Origin: Acidaminococcus sp. CAG:917
Lineage (GTDB): Bacteria > Bacillota > Clostridia > Christensenellales > CAG-917
Direction of reading: 5' to 3'
DNA length: 6,985 bases
NCBI GenBank assembly: GCA_000437555.1
Contig: FR901027.1
Coordinates: 96,804-103,788 of the forward strand
Below are positions 5,248-6,985 of this stretch, piece by piece. The stretch's first letter is position 1; the number at the start of each line of letters is the position of its first letter. The notes below the pieces were generated by a model, which searched no databases, was not told the DNA's origin, and saw only the letters and a list, made by a program, of their open reading frames with translations. The translations under genes were made by a program, and so were the position numbers.

Positions 5248-5381
5248 ATGCTTGTAAAAACGGCGAACATACGCCACCGAAAACTAAAAAGGGAAACCCT
5301 GCAAGCTTTTACAAAACGCTATACTTTATAAACCGAAAAATAAAATTATAAACGCAAACCCTTTAATCCAAGGAGAAAGAT
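5248..5381 (+). other. Structured gap between ilvB and ilvN
   Basis: This 134-nt gap inside the operon has no promoter-quality signal and no gene. TTGTAAAA (5252-5259) can pair with TTTTACAA (5307-5314), enclosing GGCG/CGCC (5262-5265 with 5272-5275) and AGGG/CCCT (5290-5293 with 5297-5300). A competing pair is GCTTG/CAAGC (5250-5254 with 5302-5306). No T-run follows, so it is not a terminator. It ends with AAGGAG (5370-5375) 6 nt before the ilvN start. The gap is unusually long for two subunit genes that are normally abutting or overlapping. Confidence 0.5.
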
Positions 5382-5873
5382 ATGGTTAAAAACACACCCG
5401 AAACTCACATAATTTCCATATTGACTAAAAACCAACCGGGCGTTCTGTCGAGAATTGCCGGACTGTTTTCGAGAAGAGGATACAACATAGACGGCCTCAC
5501 CGTCTGCGCTACCGAAAACGACGACTTTTCAAGAATGACCGTTACCGTTTGCGCCACCGCAAATACGGCAAATCAAATTGTAGAACAGCTCAAAAAACAA
5601 ATTGACGTTGTTAAGGTTCTCGACCTCAACAGCGGCGACGTGGCGCTGAGAGAATTACTCTTGATAAAGGTCAACGCAGGCGCAAAGGAGAGAAGCGAGC
5701 TTTGCGACATCTGCACTATTTTTAAGGCAAAGGCGCTCGACACGACGACGTCTACAATGATGTTTGAATTGACAGGCAACACTTCAAAAATCGATGCGTT
5801 CATAAAGGTACTTGTTCCATACGGAATTATAGAAATGGCAAGAACGGGAGGAGCGGCTCTTGAAAGAGGCTAA
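5382..5873 (+). CDS. ilvN: Acetolactate synthase small (regulatory) subunit
   Basis: This 163-residue protein matches the IlvN/IlvH family along its whole length (usual size about 160). The N-terminal ACT domain (about 8-82) has NQPGVLSRIAGLFSRRGYNI (17-36) and SRMTVTV. The linker LDLNSGDVALRELLLIKV and the C-terminal domain follow, ending in the family's RTGGAALERG signature. Asn17, Gly20 and Asn35 correspond to Asn11, Gly14 and Asn29 of E. coli IlvH, where substitutions relieve valine inhibition, so valine feedback is expected here. The subunit binds and stimulates the catalytic subunit encoded just upstream. Its last 14 nt overlap the start of leuA, so translation of the two is probably coupled. 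Nothing is degenerate or shortened, in contrast to the diverged catalytic subunit. Confidence 0.96.
   Translation: MVKNTPETHIISILTKNQPGVLSRIAGLFSRRGYNIDGLTVCATENDDFSRMTVTVCATANTANQIVEQLKKQIDVVKVLDLNSGDVALRELLLIKVNAGAKERSELCDICTIFKAKALDTTTSTMMFELTGNTSKIDAFIKVLVPYGIIEMARTGGAALERG
5847..5862 (+). promoter_or_regulatory. Ribosome binding site and TTG start of leuA, inside ilvN
   Basis: GGAGGAG (5847-5853) lies 6 nt before TTG at 5860-5862. The downstream frame reads KEAKRTIKILDTTLRDGEQ, so the conserved N-terminus of 2-isopropylmalate synthase begins at once. The first ATG in this frame falls inside the conserved SPGCTM segment, too late to be the start. This fixes TTG as the initiator. Confidence 0.88.
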
Positions 5874-6985
5874 AAGAACGATAAAAATTTTAGATACTAC
5901 GCTCAGAGACGGCGAACAATCCCCCGGCTGCACTATGCACCCGACGGAGAAACTTGAAATAGCTTTAAAACTCGAGGCTATGAAAGTCGACATTATCGAA
6001 GCAGGCTTTCCGGCTTCGTCAAACGCCGACTTTTTATCGGTGCAAAAAATAACTACCGCAGTTAAAGACTGCGCAGTGGCAGCTTTGTCAAGAACAACGG
6101 TTAACGATATCGATACTGCCGCTGCGGCACTCTATCTCGCCGAAAATCCCGTGCTTCATATGTTTATTGCAACAAGCCCTATTCACCTTAAATATAAACT
6201 AAAGATGACCGAGGACGAAGTTTTAGAGGCTATTGCCTATCACGCCAAATATGCCAAAACGAAACTGCCTTACCTCAGATACGCAATAGAAGACGCCACG
6301 AGAACTCCCGTCGATTTTTTAATCAAGGCAATTTCCGTTGCCTATGAAAACGGCGCGGACTGCATAAACATCGCCGATACCGTGGGATATGCCACCCCTG
6401 CCGAAATGGCGGAGATTGTCAAAAGAATAAAATCCGAAGTGGGCTGTCCGCTTTCCGTGCACTGCCACAACGATTTAGGGCTCGCCACGGCGAATACGCT
6501 CGCCGCAATCGACAGCGGAGCGGACGAATTTGACTGTTCCGTCATAGGTCTCGGCGAAAGAGCGGGCAACGCTTCGCTCGAAGAAGTCGCAATGGCTTTG
6601 AATACCAGATACGATTATCACAAATGCAAAACGAATATCGAAACAAAACAGATTTACTCTGCCGCAAAACTCGTATCGGGAATTGTGGGTATAAAACTTC
6701 CGCCCAACAAAACGATTGTCGGCTCAAACGCTTTCGCTCATGAAGCGGGTATACACCAACACGGCGTGCTCGCAAACAGACAGACTTATGAAGTTATGAA
6801 TCCCGACGATATCGGCATACCCAAAAACAAACTTTTGCTCGGAAAACACAGCGGAAAACACGCCTTTGTCGAACTTATCTCCGAAATGGGATACAAACTT
6901 TCCGACGAGGAAATTCAGATTTATTTTGAAAGATTTAAAGAACTTGCCGAGAAAAAGAAAATCGTCACAAGACGCGATATCGACG
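5860..6985 (+). CDS. leuA: 2-isopropylmalate synthase, N-terminal catalytic part (runs off right edge)
   Basis: The enzyme condenses acetyl-CoA with 2-ketoisovalerate, the first committed step of leucine synthesis. 375 codons are visible of a usual 500 or so, covering the TIM barrel and the start of the linker. The C-terminal leucine-sensing domain is outside the window. Visible landmarks are LDTTLRDGEQSPG (11-23) with catalytic Arg16 and metal ligand Asp17, and EAGFPASSNADF. The metal ligands His201 and His203 lie in VHCHNDLGLATANT, followed by GLGERAGN (230-237), NAFAHEAGIHQHG (290-302) and LGKHSGKHAF. The HQHG and LGKHSG wording favours LeuA over citramalate or homocitrate synthase, though the missing C-terminus would settle it. 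Translation starts at TTG 5860, overlapping ilvN by 14 nt in another frame. The reading frame is intact throughout. As the third gene of the operon it links acetolactate supply to leucine; ilvC, ilvD and leuBCD are not in the window. Confidence 0.94.
   Translation, partial: MKEAKRTIKILDTTLRDGEQSPGCTMHPTEKLEIALKLEAMKVDIIEAGFPASSNADFLSVQKITTAVKDCAVAALSRTTVNDIDTAAAALYLAENPVLHMFIATSPIHLKYKLKMTEDEVLEAIAYHAKYAKTKLPYLRYAIEDATRTPVDFLIKAISVAYENGADCINIADTVGYATPAEMAEIVKRIKSEVGCPLSVHCHNDLGLATANTLAAIDSGADEFDCSVIGLGERAGNASLEEVAMALNTRYDYHKCKTNIETKQIYSAAKLVSGIVGIKLPPNKTIVGSNAFAHEAGIHQHGVLANRQTYEVMNPDDIGIPKNKLLLGKHSGKHAFVELISEMGYKLSDEEIQIYFERFKELAEKKKIVTRRDID

Noticed and set aside
5308..5330. Internal promoter before ilvN (TTTACA and TATACT)
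   Set aside because: The two hexamers are only 6 nt apart, and no properly spaced -35 exists for either TATACT or TTTATA.
6342..6775. Minus-strand frames of 75 and 77 codons at the right end
   Set aside because: They are antisense to the intact, highly conserved leuA reading frame.

Overview
The window looks like a chromosomal stretch from a low-to-moderate G+C Gram-positive anaerobe, most likely Bacillota/Clostridia. The reasons are strong AGGAGG-type ribosome binding sites, near-consensus sigma-A promoters in AT-rich spacers, lipoprotein-type substrate-binding proteins and clostridial-looking LeuA and IlvN sequences. Placement below class level is not supported by anything seen here. There are no RNA genes, CRISPR arrays, insertion sequences or phage genes. 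I see no new defence or mobile system. This is transport and amino-acid biosynthesis with some unusual details.

Left part (1-2640, minus strand): a polar amino-acid ABC uptake locus, read right to left. It holds two tandem paralogous substrate-binding lipoproteins (1639-2529, then 388-1269), followed by the N-terminal part of the membrane permease, which runs off the left edge. Each binding protein has its own promoter, and a terminator separates them. The distal one (388-1269) appears co-transcribed with the permease across a short spacer holding two hairpins.

Middle (2700-3390, plus strand): a stand-alone Apt/PurR-like phosphoribosyltransferase gene, transcribed divergently from the transporter, with an excellent extended -10 promoter and its own terminator.

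Right part (3500-6985, plus strand): a branched-chain amino-acid operon. A consensus promoter and an AT-rich leader without a visible T-box precede a divergent acetolactate synthase catalytic subunit (ilvB-like, 512 aa). A structured 134-nt gap leads to a canonical ACT-domain regulatory subunit (ilvN). That overlaps by 14 nt a TTG-initiated 2-isopropylmalate synthase (leuA), which is cut by the right edge. Together they would convert pyruvate to acetolactate, under IlvN feedback control, and commit 2-ketoisovalerate to leucine.

The most interesting signal is the acetolactate synthase. It keeps the catalytic Glu and the ThDP motif but departs from the family at several normally near-invariant positions. 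These include the tryptophan of the family's RQWQ motif, which governs herbicide sensitivity and 2-ketobutyrate preference and is Leu here, and the FAD-domain motifs. Its partner IlvN is entirely ordinary.
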